Source: an uncultured Paracoccaceae bacterium | GTDB lineage: Bacteria > Pseudomonadota > Alphaproteobacteria > Rhodobacterales > Rhodobacteraceae | Direction of reading: 5' to 3' | DNA: 64,000 nt | NCBI GenBank assembly: GCA_947487205.1 | Contig: CANKVU010000006.1 | Span: forward strand, 114,456-178,455 | Part shown: in pieces, positions 38,764 through 48,330 of the stretch | How positions within the stretch are numbered: the first letter of the stretch is position 1 | How the letters are laid out: every line of letters begins with the position of its first letter | The notes under the pieces: generated by a model | The model's input: only the letters and a program-made list of their open reading frames with translations | Database searches by the model: none | Told to the model about the DNA's origin: nothing | Translations under genes and position numbers: made by a program

Positions 38764-40068
38764 TCAATAGGCGTTCTGGGCCGCCTTGATATAGGTCATC
38801 GGGTTCACGGCCTTGCCGCCGACCCGGACTTCGTAATGCAGATGCGTCCCGGTGGAACGGCCGGTATTGCCCATGTCGCCAATCCGGTCCCCGCGGGTCA
38901 CGCGCTGCCCGACGGCCACGCGGGTTCTCGACATGTGGGCATACCGCGTTTCCAGCCCGAATTCGTGCTGGATCTTGACGATGTTGCCATAGCCCGACAT
39001 GCGCCCCGCATAGGTCACGACCCCGTCCGCCGTGGCATAGATCGGCATCCCGTGCGCGCCGGCGAAATCCGTCCCCTTGTGCATGCGCCCCCAGCGCGGC
39101 CCGAAGCCGCTGGTGAAGCGGAACGAGCCCTTCACCGGGAGCGCGAAGGGGGTCTTCTCGGCCGCGATCCGGTAGAGGTTCATCCGGTCGAGCTTGTCGA
39201 TGATCGTGTTGGCGCGCCGCGATGTCGCATCGGGCGGTGCGCCCTTGGTCGAGAAGGTGATCGGCGTCAGCGGGCCGCCCTGTCCGGAATAGTCGCGCTT
39301 GACCGAATCCAGCAGCGTGTCGGGGTCGAGGCCGGCGGCCTCGAACATCTCGTCCAGCGGCTTGACGGAAACGGTCAGCGCCTCTTCGAGCTGGCCGAAG
39401 ATGCGATCGTTGCGATCCTCCTCGAGCCGCGCATTCAGGATCTGCTCCTCGGCGAAGGCCTCAGCCTCCGAGGCTTCGGAGGCGAAATCGTCCCGTTGCG
39501 CCGCGGTCGATTCGAGCGCCTTGGCCAGGACATCGATCGTCGCCTGCTGTTCGTCGAGGCGCGCCAGCCGAACGCCCGTCTCGGAGCCCGCCAGGTCCTG
39601 CAGCGCGGCCTTCGCCTCGTCGCGGTCGCTCACCGCCTTGCGAAGGCCGGCATAGGCGACCTCCATGCCGCGTTCCAGTTCCTCGCGCCGGGTTTCCGAG
39701 GCGAGGAGTTCCGACTGCATTCCGCTGACCCGGTCGAGCGCCGCGCTGAAGCGTTCCTTCGCCTCCTGCGTGTCCGCGAGGGCCTGGTCGCGCTCGGCCG
39801 ACATCGCGTTCAGCCGTTCCTCATAGACGCGCTGCTCGCGGGCGGTGTGATCGCGCACGCTGCCCGCGCCGACCGTATCCATCAGCACCACCGCCGAGGC
39901 GACGATGGTCCAGCCGACGACGAGCGCCGAGCCGACGACCGCGACGGCCTGCGTGCCGGCGCTCAGTCGGACATAACGTGTTTCGGTGTCGGAACGGAGG
40001 AAGAGGCGACGCTCTGGGAAGGTTCGGGATAGCGTCCTGGTCACGACATTCTGTCGAGCTGTCTGCAC
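38764..40068 (-). CDS. M23-family peptidoglycan endopeptidase
   Basis: A 434-residue envelope protein. It starts at GTG 40068 with GGAGAGG six bases upstream. A cytoplasmic stretch is followed by a transmembrane helix (about 40-65, AVAVVGSALVVGWTIVASAV), a long coiled coil (about 80-240, many EER/AERDQAL repeats), and a C-terminal LytM domain. The zinc set is complete: HKGTDFAG, YAHMS and HLHYEV. The form is that of MepM/EnvC-type proteins in cell division or elongation. It may need no activator as all zinc ligands are present. Confidence 0.92.
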   Translation of the reverse strand: MQTARQNVVTRTLSRTFPERRLFLRSDTETRYVRLSAGTQAVAVVGSALVVGWTIVASAVVLMDTVGAGSVRDHTAREQRVYEERLNAMSAERDQALADTQEAKERFSAALDRVSGMQSELLASETRREELERGMEVAYAGLRKAVSDRDEAKAALQDLAGSETGVRLARLDEQQATIDVLAKALESTAAQRDDFASEASEAEAFAEEQILNARLEEDRNDRIFGQLEEALTVSVKPLDEMFEAAGLDPDTLLDSVKRDYSGQGGPLTPITFSTKGAPPDATSRRANTIIDKLDRMNLYRIAAEKTPFALPVKGSFRFTSGFGPRWGRMHKGTDFAGAHGMPIYATADGVVTYAGRMSGYGNIVKIQHEFGLETRYAHMSRTRVAVGQRVTRGDRIGDMGNTGRSTGTHLHYEVRVGGKAVNPMTYIKAAQNAY

Positions 40069-40340
40069 GTCTGCCTCTCCTGCCTTGGAGTGCCCGGGTA
40101 TGCCCCGGGTCGTGTTCCGTGCGTAGCCAGAGGCGAAATCGCATACAAGGCATTACCGGGTCCGTTCCGTTCCGGCGCCCTTTTGCGCGGGATCTTGCCG
40201 AAGCGCGGATCGGATCGGCGGAGCGTTGCGCTTCCGCCACGGGTGCCGCGCGCAGGGTTCCGGCGCGGTTAACCACGGCATCGACAGCCTTTTCGGGCGC
40301 CTGCCGACCCCCAGCGCCCGATGCGAGGACAGATCGATCC

Positions 40341-41588
40341 ATGCCCACGACCGCGACCAGTGTTTTCCGGATTCGCCCCGAACGGCGAATCCTTCTCGCC
40401 CGGATACTCGCGGCGTTCGTCATCCTGATGGGGGATGTGATCCTCGGCGCCATCTGGCTTGAGGAAAGCACGCGCCTGCCGCGCCTGCGCCCCGACTATC
40501 CCCACATGGCCTGGTCGAGCGCGCTCTGCCTGGTCCTGCTCGGTGTCGCGCTGATCCTGCTTCCCAGCGTCGGGGATCGGCGGCACCGGTGGCGGCTCAG
40601 GATCCTGCCGGGGCTGGTCGCCGCTGTCGGGGTCGCGGACGCGTTCGCGGTCGTGATCTGGCCCGGGGCCGGGCTGGCCACGATGGTGTCCGCCTTCGGC
40701 ATCTCGGGCTACCGGATGACGGCGATGATCCTGGTCTGCACCCTTCTCGCAGCGACGAGCATCTTGTGCCTGACGATCCGCGGCGCCTGGTCTGGCCGCG
40801 TCGTCAGGGCCATGATGCTGACGGGTCTTCTCATCTCCTACGTCGCGATCCTCGCGTATCTCTTCAATCCCGGATCGCTGGTTGGGAGCATGGCCTACGA
40901 GGGCATGTCGCTGCAGACGGCGGTGAGCTTCCTGCTGCTGTTCTCGGCGATCTGCCTCTATGACCCGCGACCCACCTGGCTCGATGCGGTGTTCGGAGAG
41001 GGGCAGGGCGCGCGGACGGCCCGCCGCCTGGCGCCGCTCGTGGTCCTGGGCCCGCTGGTTCTGGCGCTGGTCGCGACCAAGTCCACCCAGGCCGGGCTTC
41101 TGAATCCGGATCTGCGGCTGCTCCTGCTGACGGCGGCGCTCACCTTCTTCGCGGCCGAAACCTTGAGCCGCACCGCCCAGGCCGAAAACCTCGCCCAGCA
41201 ATCGCTGCGGCGGCGCAACAGGTTCCTCGAGCAGATCGCGGAAGGTTTGCCGGTCGCGGTGGTCGCGTTCGACCGGAACGGGCGCGTCCTCTTCGCGAAC
41301 GAGGCGGCCCGTTCCATGGGGGCGGGGTTCGGCGATCCCGCCGAATGCCTCCTTCGCGGCGAATTCGTGCGGCCGGGCGCCGAGGCCCCGGTCGAGGAGG
41401 CCGACCACCCGGTGGAGCGGGTGCTGCGCGGCGAAGTCCTCGACAACGAAAGGTTCGTCGCGCGCCGCCCGACCGGAGGGCGGGTGAACGTCCGGATCGC
41501 CTCGGGCGACCGGGTCTTCCCCTATGACGCGCCCTTCGTCCTCGTGGTGCTGGAGGAGGGGCCGGCGAAATGGCCCCCGCCCGATTGA
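40341..41588 (+). CDS. Integral membrane protein with a terminal PAS domain
   Basis: A 415-residue protein. The first 285 residues hold seven or eight hydrophobic helices, a MASE-like sensor array. A short linker (RRRNRFLEQIAEGLP) leads to a PAS domain (about 295-400, VAVVAFDRNGRVLFANEAARSMG), after which the chain ends PAKWPPPD. There is no histidine kinase, GGDEF, EAL or other output domain, and pepF starts immediately downstream in the opposite direction. Either it signals through a partner or it is a truncated sensor kinase. ATG 40341 starts MPTTATSVFRIRPERR. Confidence 0.75.
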   Translation: MPTTATSVFRIRPERRILLARILAAFVILMGDVILGAIWLEESTRLPRLRPDYPHMAWSSALCLVLLGVALILLPSVGDRRHRWRLRILPGLVAAVGVADAFAVVIWPGAGLATMVSAFGISGYRMTAMILVCTLLAATSILCLTIRGAWSGRVVRAMMLTGLLISYVAILAYLFNPGSLVGSMAYEGMSLQTAVSFLLLFSAICLYDPRPTWLDAVFGEGQGARTARRLAPLVVLGPLVLALVATKSTQAGLLNPDLRLLLLTAALTFFAAETLSRTAQAENLAQQSLRRRNRFLEQIAEGLPVAVVAFDRNGRVLFANEAARSMGAGFGDPAECLLRGEFVRPGAEAPVEEADHPVERVLRGEVLDNERFVARRPTGGRVNVRIASGDRVFPYDAPFVLVVLEEGPAKWPPPD

Positions 41589-41594
41589 GAGGCT

Positions 41595-43412
41595 TCAGGC
41601 CTCCATCGCCTCCAACTCGTCGATCATGCCCTCGATCATTGACAGCCCCTTCTGCCAGAAGGCGGGGTCGGACGCGTCGAGTCCGAACGGTTCGAGCAGC
41701 GCGCTGTGGTGTTTCGACCCGCCGGCGCGCAGCATCTCGAAATACTTCTCCTGAAAGTCCGGCGCCCCCTCGGCATAGGCGGCGTAGAGCGCGTTCACCA
41801 GCCCGTCGCCGAAGGCATAGGCATAGACGTAGAACGGCGAGTGGACGAAATGCGGGATATAGGCCCAGAACACCTGGTAATCGTCCATGTAGTCGAAGGC
41901 CGGGCCGAGGCTCTCGGCCTGCACCGACATCCAGAGCGCGTTGATCTCGTCCGGGGTCAACTCGCCGCCGCGCCGCGCCTCGTGCAGCTTGCACTCGAAA
42001 TCGTAGAAGGCGATCTGCCGCACGACGGTATTGATCATGTCCTCGACCTTGCCGGCGAGGAGCACCTTGCGCTGCTTCTGGTCCGTCGCGCCGTCGAGCA
42101 GCTTGCGGAAGGTCAGCATCTCGCCGAAGACGCTCGCCGTCTCGGCCAGCGTTAGCGGCGTGTTAGCCAGAAGCTCGCCCTGGGGTGCCGCGAGGCGCTG
42201 GTGCACGCCGTGACCCAGTTCGTGGGCCAGCGTCATCACGTCCCGTGGCTTGCCGAGGTAATTCAGCATCACGTAAGGATGCGCGTCCGTCACCGTGGGA
42301 TGGGCGAAGGCGCCGGGGGCCTTGCCGGGGGTCACCGCGGCGTCGATCCAGCCCTCGTCGAAGAAGGGCTGCGCCAGCTCGGCCATCTTCGGGTCGAACC
42401 CGGCATAGGCCTCCATGACCGTATCGCGGGCCTCCGCCCAGCCGACGCGGCGGTCGTCCTCCATCGGCAGGGGCGCGTTGCGGTCCCAGACCTGCATCCG
42501 GTCAAGGCCGAGCCACTTGCGCTTCAACTCGTAATAGCGGTGCGAAAGGCGGGGATAGGCCGCGACCACGGCATCGCGCAGCGCCTCGACCACCTCGGGC
42601 TCCACGTCGTTGGCCAGGTGGCGCGATGTCTGCGGCGAGGGCATTCCGCGCCAGCGATCCTCGACCTCCTTCTCCTTGGTCAGGGTGTTGTGGACGCGCG
42701 CGAAGGTGCGGACATTGGCGGAGAAGACGCGCCCGATCTCTCGTGCGGCCGCCTCGCGGTACGCGCGATCCTGTTCGGTGAGGCCGTTCAGCGCCCCCTC
42801 GATCCCCACGACCTCGCCGCCGATCTCGAATTCCAGCCCGGCGATCGTCTCGTCGAAGAGCTTGTTCCACGCGGCGGACCCGACGACCGACTGGTCGTGA
42901 AGGAACTTCTCCAGCTCGTCCGACAATTGGTGGGGCCGCATCTTGCGCAAACGGTCGAAGACGGGGCGATAGCGCCCGAGTTCCGGATCGGCGTCGAGGA
43001 GCGCGGCAAGACGGCCCTCCTCGATCCGGTTCACTTCGAGCGAGAAGAAGACCAGCGGCGCCGTGGCGCTGGTGATGCGGTCCTGGCAATCCGACAGGAA
43101 GGCCGCGCGTTCGGCATCCGTGGTTTGCTGGTAATAGCGCAGCCCGGCATAGGACATGATCCGCCCCGTCACCTGGTCGATCCGCTCGTAGCGCCGGACG
43201 GCCGACAGCATCCCTTCGGCATCGAGTTCGGCAAGCCGGCCCTCGTGCTCGGTGGCGAACTCGCTGCAGGCCGTCTCCAGCCAGGCCAGATCGCGCTCGA
43301 TCTCGGGCGCGTCTGGGGCGGCGTAGAGGTCGGTCAGGTCCCAGGCGGGCAGGTCGCTCAGGTCCGCGCCCCCGGCGGCGGCATTGGCGTCGAAGTTCGG
43401 CTGGCGGGTCAT
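41595..43412 (-). CDS. pepF: Oligoendopeptidase F (M3 family)
   Basis: A 605-residue cytoplasmic zinc peptidase. The active site is H397-E398-L-G-H401 in TLAHELGHGVHQ, with the third zinc ligand Glu further on (TLAETASVFGEML). DLTDLYAAPDAPEIERDLAW near the N-terminus is typical of PepF. It degrades peptides of 7-17 residues in studied bacteria. Confidence 0.94.
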   Translation of the reverse strand: MTRQPNFDANAAAGGADLSDLPAWDLTDLYAAPDAPEIERDLAWLETACSEFATEHEGRLAELDAEGMLSAVRRYERIDQVTGRIMSYAGLRYYQQTTDAERAAFLSDCQDRITSATAPLVFFSLEVNRIEEGRLAALLDADPELGRYRPVFDRLRKMRPHQLSDELEKFLHDQSVVGSAAWNKLFDETIAGLEFEIGGEVVGIEGALNGLTEQDRAYREAAAREIGRVFSANVRTFARVHNTLTKEKEVEDRWRGMPSPQTSRHLANDVEPEVVEALRDAVVAAYPRLSHRYYELKRKWLGLDRMQVWDRNAPLPMEDDRRVGWAEARDTVMEAYAGFDPKMAELAQPFFDEGWIDAAVTPGKAPGAFAHPTVTDAHPYVMLNYLGKPRDVMTLAHELGHGVHQRLAAPQGELLANTPLTLAETASVFGEMLTFRKLLDGATDQKQRKVLLAGKVEDMINTVVRQIAFYDFECKLHEARRGGELTPDEINALWMSVQAESLGPAFDYMDDYQVFWAYIPHFVHSPFYVYAYAFGDGLVNALYAAYAEGAPDFQEKYFEMLRAGGSKHHSALLEPFGLDASDPAFWQKGLSMIEGMIDELEAMEA

Positions 43413-43500
43413 GCTCTCTCCTCGTCTCGGTCGGGCCGGACATATGGGCTGGCGACCCGTCCGCCAAGGCCGCCGGCGGACCGCCGGTCGGTCCGAATGA

Positions 43501-43529
43501 CGGAAGGGCCGCCATGGGCGACCCTTCCG
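43501..43529 (-). terminator. Hairpin downstream of the fasciclin gene
   Basis: CGGAAGGG and CCCTTCCG form an 8-bp outer stem with an inner CGCC/GGCG stem around the loop ATG. It lies 22 bases after the fasciclin stop. No T-run is visible, so strength is uncertain. Confidence 0.5.
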
Positions 43530-43551
43530 CTCGTGGCATGTCGCCTCGGGA

Positions 43552-44052
43552 TCACATGTCGCCGGACGGCATCAGCACCGTGTCGATGGCGTGGATCACC
43601 CCGTTCGAGGCCTCGATATCGGCCTGCGTGACGGTCGCGTCCCCGATCATGACGGTGTCTCCGTCGATCGACACCTCCAGCATCTCGCCGTTGACCGTCT
43701 CCAGCTCCTGGCCATCGCTGAGGTCGGCGGCCATCGCGGCGGAGGGGACGACGTGGTAGGTCAGGACCGAGGTCAGCTGCTCGCTGTTCTCCTCCATCAT
43801 CAGGTCGTCGAGCGCGCCCTCGGGCAGAGCCTCGAACGCCTCGTTCGTGGGGGCGAAGACGGTGAAGGGCCCCTCTCCCGAAAGGGTCTCGGCCAGTCCG
43901 GCGCTCTCGACCGCGCTGACGAGGGTCGAGAAGTCGTCCGAGCCCTGCGCGGTCTCCACGATTGTGCCCATGTCGCCGGAATCCTGCGCCAGCGCGGCGG
44001 AGCCGGCGAGCGCGAAGGTGGCCGTGGTCGCGATGAGGGTGGTGCGAAGCAT
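43552..44052 (-). CDS. Secreted fasciclin (FAS1) domain protein
   Basis: A 166-residue exported protein. After a signal peptide (MLRTTLIATTATFALAGSAALAQ, of which residues 1-21 are hydrophobic) comes a single FAS1 domain: DFSTLVSAVESAGL, PFTVFAPTNEAFEAL (H1 motif), LTYHVVPSAAMAADL (YH motif) and GVIHAIDTVLMP (H2). FAS1 domains mediate adhesion; in bacteria single-domain versions are often surface or periplasmic with unknown ligands. ATG 44052 is taken because the signal starts there. Confidence 0.92.
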   Translation of the reverse strand: MLRTTLIATTATFALAGSAALAQDSGDMGTIVETAQGSDDFSTLVSAVESAGLAETLSGEGPFTVFAPTNEAFEALPEGALDDLMMEENSEQLTSVLTYHVVPSAAMAADLSDGQELETVNGEMLEVSIDGDTVMIGDATVTQADIEASNGVIHAIDTVLMPSGDM

Positions 44053-44149
44053 GTGTGTCTCCCTTTGATCGCGTGTCGTGCCAAGGGAGGTAGCGGGGTC
44101 GGGGGCGCCGGTTATGCGACATGCTCGCACCGTGCGACGTCCCGTCCCC

Positions 44150-45082
44150 TCAGAAACCGTAGAGCCGCTCGGGCGCCTCGACGAGGATCTTCTGGCGCGC
44201 CTCCGACCCGGTGACGGTTTCGAAGAACGCATCGAGAAGGACGCCCGCATCCGGCACGTCGTCGTTCGGAAGCAGCAGATGCGGCCAGTCCGACCCCCAC
44301 AGGCAGCGCTCCGGCGCCTCCTCGGCGAGGAGCGCGACGAACGGGGCCACGTCGTCGTAAGGGGCCCGCGCCAGCCGGTAGGGGGCGGACAGCTTCACAT
44401 GCGCCTTGCCATCGGCCAGAAGATCCCGCACCGCGCGGAAGCCGGGCGAGTCCGGGCCCGCCGACACGTCGGGCCAGCCCATGTGGTCGAGCACCACCGG
44501 GCAGGGCAGCGCGGCGATCCGGTCCTTCACTTCGGCGATGCGCTCCGCGTGCAGCAGCAGTTCCAGGTGCATGGACCGCTCCGCAAGCCGGGGCGCCAGG
44601 TCGCAGGCCCCCTCGAAATCGAGCGGCCCGTCAAAGACCTCGTTCACCCGGACGGCGCGGATTCGGTTCGCGGCCAGCCGGTCGAGGCGGTCGTCGCCGG
44701 TCTCCGGACCCACGAGGCCCACGCCGCGGAATCCCGGTCCCAGCTGGCGCAGCGCCTCGATGGTGACGCGGTTGTCGTCGCCGTAGAGGACCGAATGCAC
44801 GATCACCCCGCGCGACATCTCGAGCGTGGTCATGTGCATGCGAAGCAGGTCGAGCCAGTCCTGGAAGCCGCGTCCCGGCGCCGGATCCTCGGGCCGGTTG
44901 TCCCACAGCGGAAAATCCTTCTTGCCGCCGACCAGGTGCAGGTGGGCGTCGCAGGCGCCCTGCGGCGGCAGGGTCGAGGGAACCTTCGGCCGGTCTGACG
45001 GGGCAAGGCCCGCGGGCAGTTCCGAGACCGTGTCGTAATCCCGGTCGGGCGTGGCGTCGGGGAGGTCCTGGTCGTTATCCAT
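44150..45082 (-). CDS. Amidohydrolase, 2-pyrone-4,6-dicarboxylate lactonase-like
   Basis: A 310-residue metal-dependent hydrolase of the amidohydrolase_2 group. ACDAHLHLVGG gives the HxH ligands, VVLDHMGWPDV the third His and ERCLWGSDWPHLLLPND the metal Asp and substrate site. The pattern is that of LigI-like lactonases of the lignin-aromatic pathway, but the substrate is not fixed by sequence. Its 5' end overlaps the ligase 3' end by eight bases, so it belongs to the ligase operon. Confidence 0.82.
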   Translation of the reverse strand: MDNDQDLPDATPDRDYDTVSELPAGLAPSDRPKVPSTLPPQGACDAHLHLVGGKKDFPLWDNRPEDPAPGRGFQDWLDLLRMHMTTLEMSRGVIVHSVLYGDDNRVTIEALRQLGPGFRGVGLVGPETGDDRLDRLAANRIRAVRVNEVFDGPLDFEGACDLAPRLAERSMHLELLLHAERIAEVKDRIAALPCPVVLDHMGWPDVSAGPDSPGFRAVRDLLADGKAHVKLSAPYRLARAPYDDVAPFVALLAEEAPERCLWGSDWPHLLLPNDDVPDAGVLLDAFFETVTGSEARQKILVEAPERLYGF

Positions 45083-46670
45083 AGGCTGCGAGCATCTCCT
45101 TCAGGTCGGTCAGCGTGTTGGCCTCGGCCGGCGGCTTGTCGTGCCGCCATCGCGCCATGCGGGGAAAGCGCAGCGCCACCCCGGACTTGTGGCGGGGGCT
45201 CTCCTGTATGCCCTCAAAGGCGATCTCGAAGACATGTTCCGGCGCGACCTGCCGGACTGGTCCGTAGCGTTCCAGGGTATTGCGACGGACCCAGCAGGTG
45301 ATCTTGCGGAATTCGGCATCCGTCAGCCCGGAATAGGCCTTGGTGAAGGGCACCAGCGCGTCTCCGTCCCAAACCGCGAAGGTGAAGTCCGTGAACAGGT
45401 TGGCCCGGCGACCGTGCCCCTGCTGGGCATAGATCATCACCGCGTCGATCACCAGCGGATCGACCTTCCATTTCCACCAATCGCCCTTGCGCCGGCCGTC
45501 GCGATAGGGCGCGTCGCGCCGCTTCAGCATGATGCCCTCGGCGTTGTGGGCGCGGCTCTGCTGCCTGATGCGGGCCAGCGCGTCCCAGTCCGCGAAGTCG
45601 AGAAGCGGCGAGGCGCGCAACGGCGCCTCATCGGGCAGGTCCGCGACCAATGCGTCGAGCAACGCCCGTCGTTCGTCGAAGGGGCGCGCGCGGATATCCG
45701 CGCCGTGCCATTCCAGAAGGTCGTAGGCGCACAGGATCACCGGTGCCTCGCTCAGCAGCTTCTTCGGCACGCTCTTCCGCCCGATGCGCTTCTGCAGGGC
45801 GTTGAAGGTCATCGGTCGGCCATCCGCCCAGGCCAGCACCTCGCCGTCGATCACGGTGCCGGGCGGAACGAAATCGGTCAGGCGGGCCAGTTCGGGGAAG
45901 CGGTCCGTCATCAGCTCCTCCCCTCGCGACCACAGGAAATGCTGCCCTCCCCGCAGGACGAGCTGCCCGCGGATGCCGTCCCACTTGCGCTCCCCCGCCC
46001 ACTCCCCCGGTGGCGTGTCGAGGTCCCGCGGCCCGTGATCGAGCTGATAGGCAAGGTAGAACGGATAGGGCTTCGACAGTTCCGCCACCGGGTCGGGGGC
46101 GCGGATCAGGGCCTCGAAGCTGGTGGTCTCGGGGCGCCATTCGCCCATCAGGCGATGCGCCAGGTCGGATTCCGCGATCCCGGTGGAGCGGCTCAGGGCG
46201 CGGGTCATCAGTTTCTGGCTGACGCCCATCCGAAAGCCGCCGGTGATGAGCTTGTTGAAGACGAACCTGGCCCGCGCCGGAAGGCGGTCCCAGGCATCGA
46301 GGATCGCCTCGCGCCGCTCCGGCTCGGGCAGCCGGGCCAGGCCGCGCACGATGTCGATCCACTCGGACAGGGCCATGTCGCTGTCGCGGGCGGGTTCGGG
46401 CAGGATCAGGGCGATGGTCTCCGCCAGGTCGCCGACGATCGGATAGCTCTCCTCCACCATCCAGGGCGGCAGGCCTGCCCGCTCGGCCGCCCATGCCCGC
46501 AGCAGACGGGTGGTGACCGTCCGCTTCGGCCGCCGGCCGGACAGCAGCGCGATGGTCCACAGCCGGTCGCGCTCCGGCGCCTCGTCGAAATAGCGCGCCA
46601 GGGCATCGACCTTGGCGGTCGTCTTCGTCGTCTGGTCGAGCTCGGCGAAGAGGCGGACGAAGCGCTTCAT
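45075..46670 (-). CDS. ATP-dependent DNA ligase (cisplatin-damage-response type)
   Basis: A 531-residue ligase. The adenylated lysine is K229 in GERKWDGIRGQ (motif I KxDGxR); motif III is FLWSRGEELM, IV VIDGEVLAW, and GIMLKRRDAPY and WWKWKVDP are the later motifs. An N-terminal helical DNA-binding domain occupies about 1-200 and an OB domain the C-terminus. This class is paired with a metallo-beta-lactamase exonuclease, encoded just upstream with 34 bases between, and acts in DNA repair rather than replication. ATG 46670 is used; the 49 residues before it do not look coding. Confidence 0.92.
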   Translation of the reverse strand: MKRFVRLFAELDQTTKTTAKVDALARYFDEAPERDRLWTIALLSGRRPKRTVTTRLLRAWAAERAGLPPWMVEESYPIVGDLAETIALILPEPARDSDMALSEWIDIVRGLARLPEPERREAILDAWDRLPARARFVFNKLITGGFRMGVSQKLMTRALSRSTGIAESDLAHRLMGEWRPETTSFEALIRAPDPVAELSKPYPFYLAYQLDHGPRDLDTPPGEWAGERKWDGIRGQLVLRGGQHFLWSRGEELMTDRFPELARLTDFVPPGTVIDGEVLAWADGRPMTFNALQKRIGRKSVPKKLLSEAPVILCAYDLLEWHGADIRARPFDERRALLDALVADLPDEAPLRASPLLDFADWDALARIRQQSRAHNAEGIMLKRRDAPYRDGRRKGDWWKWKVDPLVIDAVMIYAQQGHGRRANLFTDFTFAVWDGDALVPFTKAYSGLTDAEFRKITCWVRRNTLERYGPVRQVAPEHVFEIAFEGIQESPRHKSGVALRFPRMARWRHDKPPAEANTLTDLKEMLAAYG

Positions 46671-46704
46671 CGCCGCGGGGCCGAATTTTCGCCGAAAATT
46701 CGGG

Positions 46705-47718
46705 TCACGCCGCATCCTCGGGCGTGTCCAGGCTTTCCCCCTCGTATTGCGTCTCCACGATCGCGGCATCGTAGCCCTGTTCCGCCAGCCACCGGCGAAA
46801 GATCGCGGTATAGCCATGGGTCGCGAAGATCCGCTCCGCGCCGGTTTCGCGGATCGCCGCGTTCAGTCCGTCCCAATCGGCATGGTCCGACAGGACGAAG
46901 CCCCGGTCGGCGGCCCGCCGGCGCCGCACCCCGCGCAGCGCCATCCAGCCGCTCGCGAACCCGGTCGAGGCGGGGCCGAACCGGCGCGCCCAGGGCGTGC
47001 CCAATGCCGACGGCGTGGCCAGGACGAGCGCGCCTGGATACCGTTTGGGGTCCGTTTCGGGCGTCACCCGGACCGTGCCGGGCAGGGCGACCCCCTGGCC
47101 GCGCAGCACCTCGTTGGTGTTCTCCACCGCGCCGTGGGTGAGGATCGGCCCGATGGAGGCGTCGATGGCCGCGAGCAGCCGTTGCGCCTTGCCCAGGGCA
47201 TAGGCGCCGAGGATCGAGGCGCGTCCTGCCGCGGCGTTGGCGCGCCACCAGGCGTCGATCTGCGCGGCGACCTCCTGCTGCCTCTCCCAGCGGAAGACCG
47301 GCAGGCCGAAGGTGCATTCGGTGATGAAGGCGTGGCATCCGACCGGCGCGAAGGGCTCGGACAGGCCGTCATCCTCGACCTTGTAATCGCCCGAGACGAC
47401 CCAGATCTCGCCGCCGACCTCGACGCGGATCTGCGCCGATCCGGGGACGTGTCCGGCTGGGTGGAACGACACCGTTGCACCACCGATCCGCCGCGTCTCG
47501 CCGTATGCGACCGTCTCAATCGAGATGTCGCCCAGCCGGTGGCGCGTCACCGGCGCGGCCTCATGCGTGGCGAGATAGCGGTTCATGCCGGGGCGGGCGT
47601 GGTCGGCGTGGCCATGGGTGATCAGGGCGCGATCGACGGGCCGCCAGGGATCGATGAAGACATCGGCGGCGGGGCAGTAGATGCCCCGGTCGGTGAAGGT
47701 CAGGACGGGCTCGGCCAT
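46705..47718 (-). CDS. Ligase-associated DNA exonuclease (MBL fold)
   Basis: A 337-residue nuclease of the SNM1/beta-CASP-like group. The metal motif is H35-G-H37-A-D39-H40 in LITHGHADHARPG; further motifs are VSGDYKVEDDGLSEPF and SDHADWDGL. It forms the standard pair with the DNA ligase downstream (same strand), a module for repair of damaged ends. Confidence 0.92.
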   Translation of the reverse strand: MAEPVLTFTDRGIYCPAADVFIDPWRPVDRALITHGHADHARPGMNRYLATHEAAPVTRHRLGDISIETVAYGETRRIGGATVSFHPAGHVPGSAQIRVEVGGEIWVVSGDYKVEDDGLSEPFAPVGCHAFITECTFGLPVFRWERQQEVAAQIDAWWRANAAAGRASILGAYALGKAQRLLAAIDASIGPILTHGAVENTNEVLRGQGVALPGTVRVTPETDPKRYPGALVLATPSALGTPWARRFGPASTGFASGWMALRGVRRRRAADRGFVLSDHADWDGLNAAIRETGAERIFATHGYTAIFRRWLAEQGYDAAIVETQYEGESLDTPEDAA

Positions 47719-47779
47719 GACCTGTTTGTAGGGCGCGGGCGCGATCCGGCGACCATCCGGACGCGCGCGGGGTCGCCGC

Positions 47780-48187
47780 CTAGGCCTCGACGGAGAGGCG
47801 CGCCAGGTCGCGCCAGAGGTCGCGCCCCGCCGCGGGATCGGGGCGGTCGATCAGATTGTCCACGCGCGCGGTCAGCCGCGCCGCGGGGTCGGAGCTCGGG
47901 GCGAAATCGGCCATCGCGAACCGCGCGAAGCTGCGCTCCCCGGCCTGCAGGCGGGTGACGATCCGCATCCCGGCATGGCGCGCGTCGTCGGAAATGAAGT
48001 CGAGCAGGGGCTCGACGGAGCCCGCCGGCCCCTCGAGCGCCTGGACATAGCGATCGGGCAGGATGACGAGGAGGCCCGTGACGTCGATGGCGGGGTTGTT
48101 CCGGCGCGAGGCCCACAGGATGTCCTGCAGGTCGGCGCCGGATTCGTCGGCGCGCCGGGCGCTGGCATAGATGGTCTGCAGGAGCAT
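47780..48187 (-). CDS. Short BLUF-domain blue-light sensor
   Basis: A 135-residue FAD-binding photoreceptor. The key residues fall at the right distances: Y7 (QTIYAS), N31 (SRRNNP) and Q49 (RYVQALEGP), equal in spacing to Y21, N45 and Q63 of AppA, with M92 at the AppA M106 place and F90 where AppA has W104. The domain fills residues 1-95; a short helical cap follows, and no output domain is fused. It is transcribed away from the ATP-grasp/Anbu cluster with a 143-base shared gap. Its partner is unknown. Confidence 0.9.
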   Translation of the reverse strand: MLLQTIYASARRADESGADLQDILWASRRNNPAIDVTGLLVILPDRYVQALEGPAGSVEPLLDFISDDARHAGMRIVTRLQAGERSFARFAMADFAPSSDPAARLTARVDNLIDRPDPAAGRDLWRDLARLSVEA

Positions 48188-48330
48188 GATCGACGTCCGA
48201 TGACTGGTTGATCAACGCAGCGATACTGCCGCGCAACTTAACGAAACGTGTCCCTGTGCGCGGTCGGCGAGTTGAACTCCCCTGACGGGGGGTTAGTGTG
48301 ACCCTCAAAGATCGAGGGGCTCCCGGCACA

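Noticed and set aside
40069..40340. A possible small gene between the M23 peptidase and the PAS protein
   Set aside because: Open frames there have no start with a ribosome site and no hydrophobic or domain pattern.
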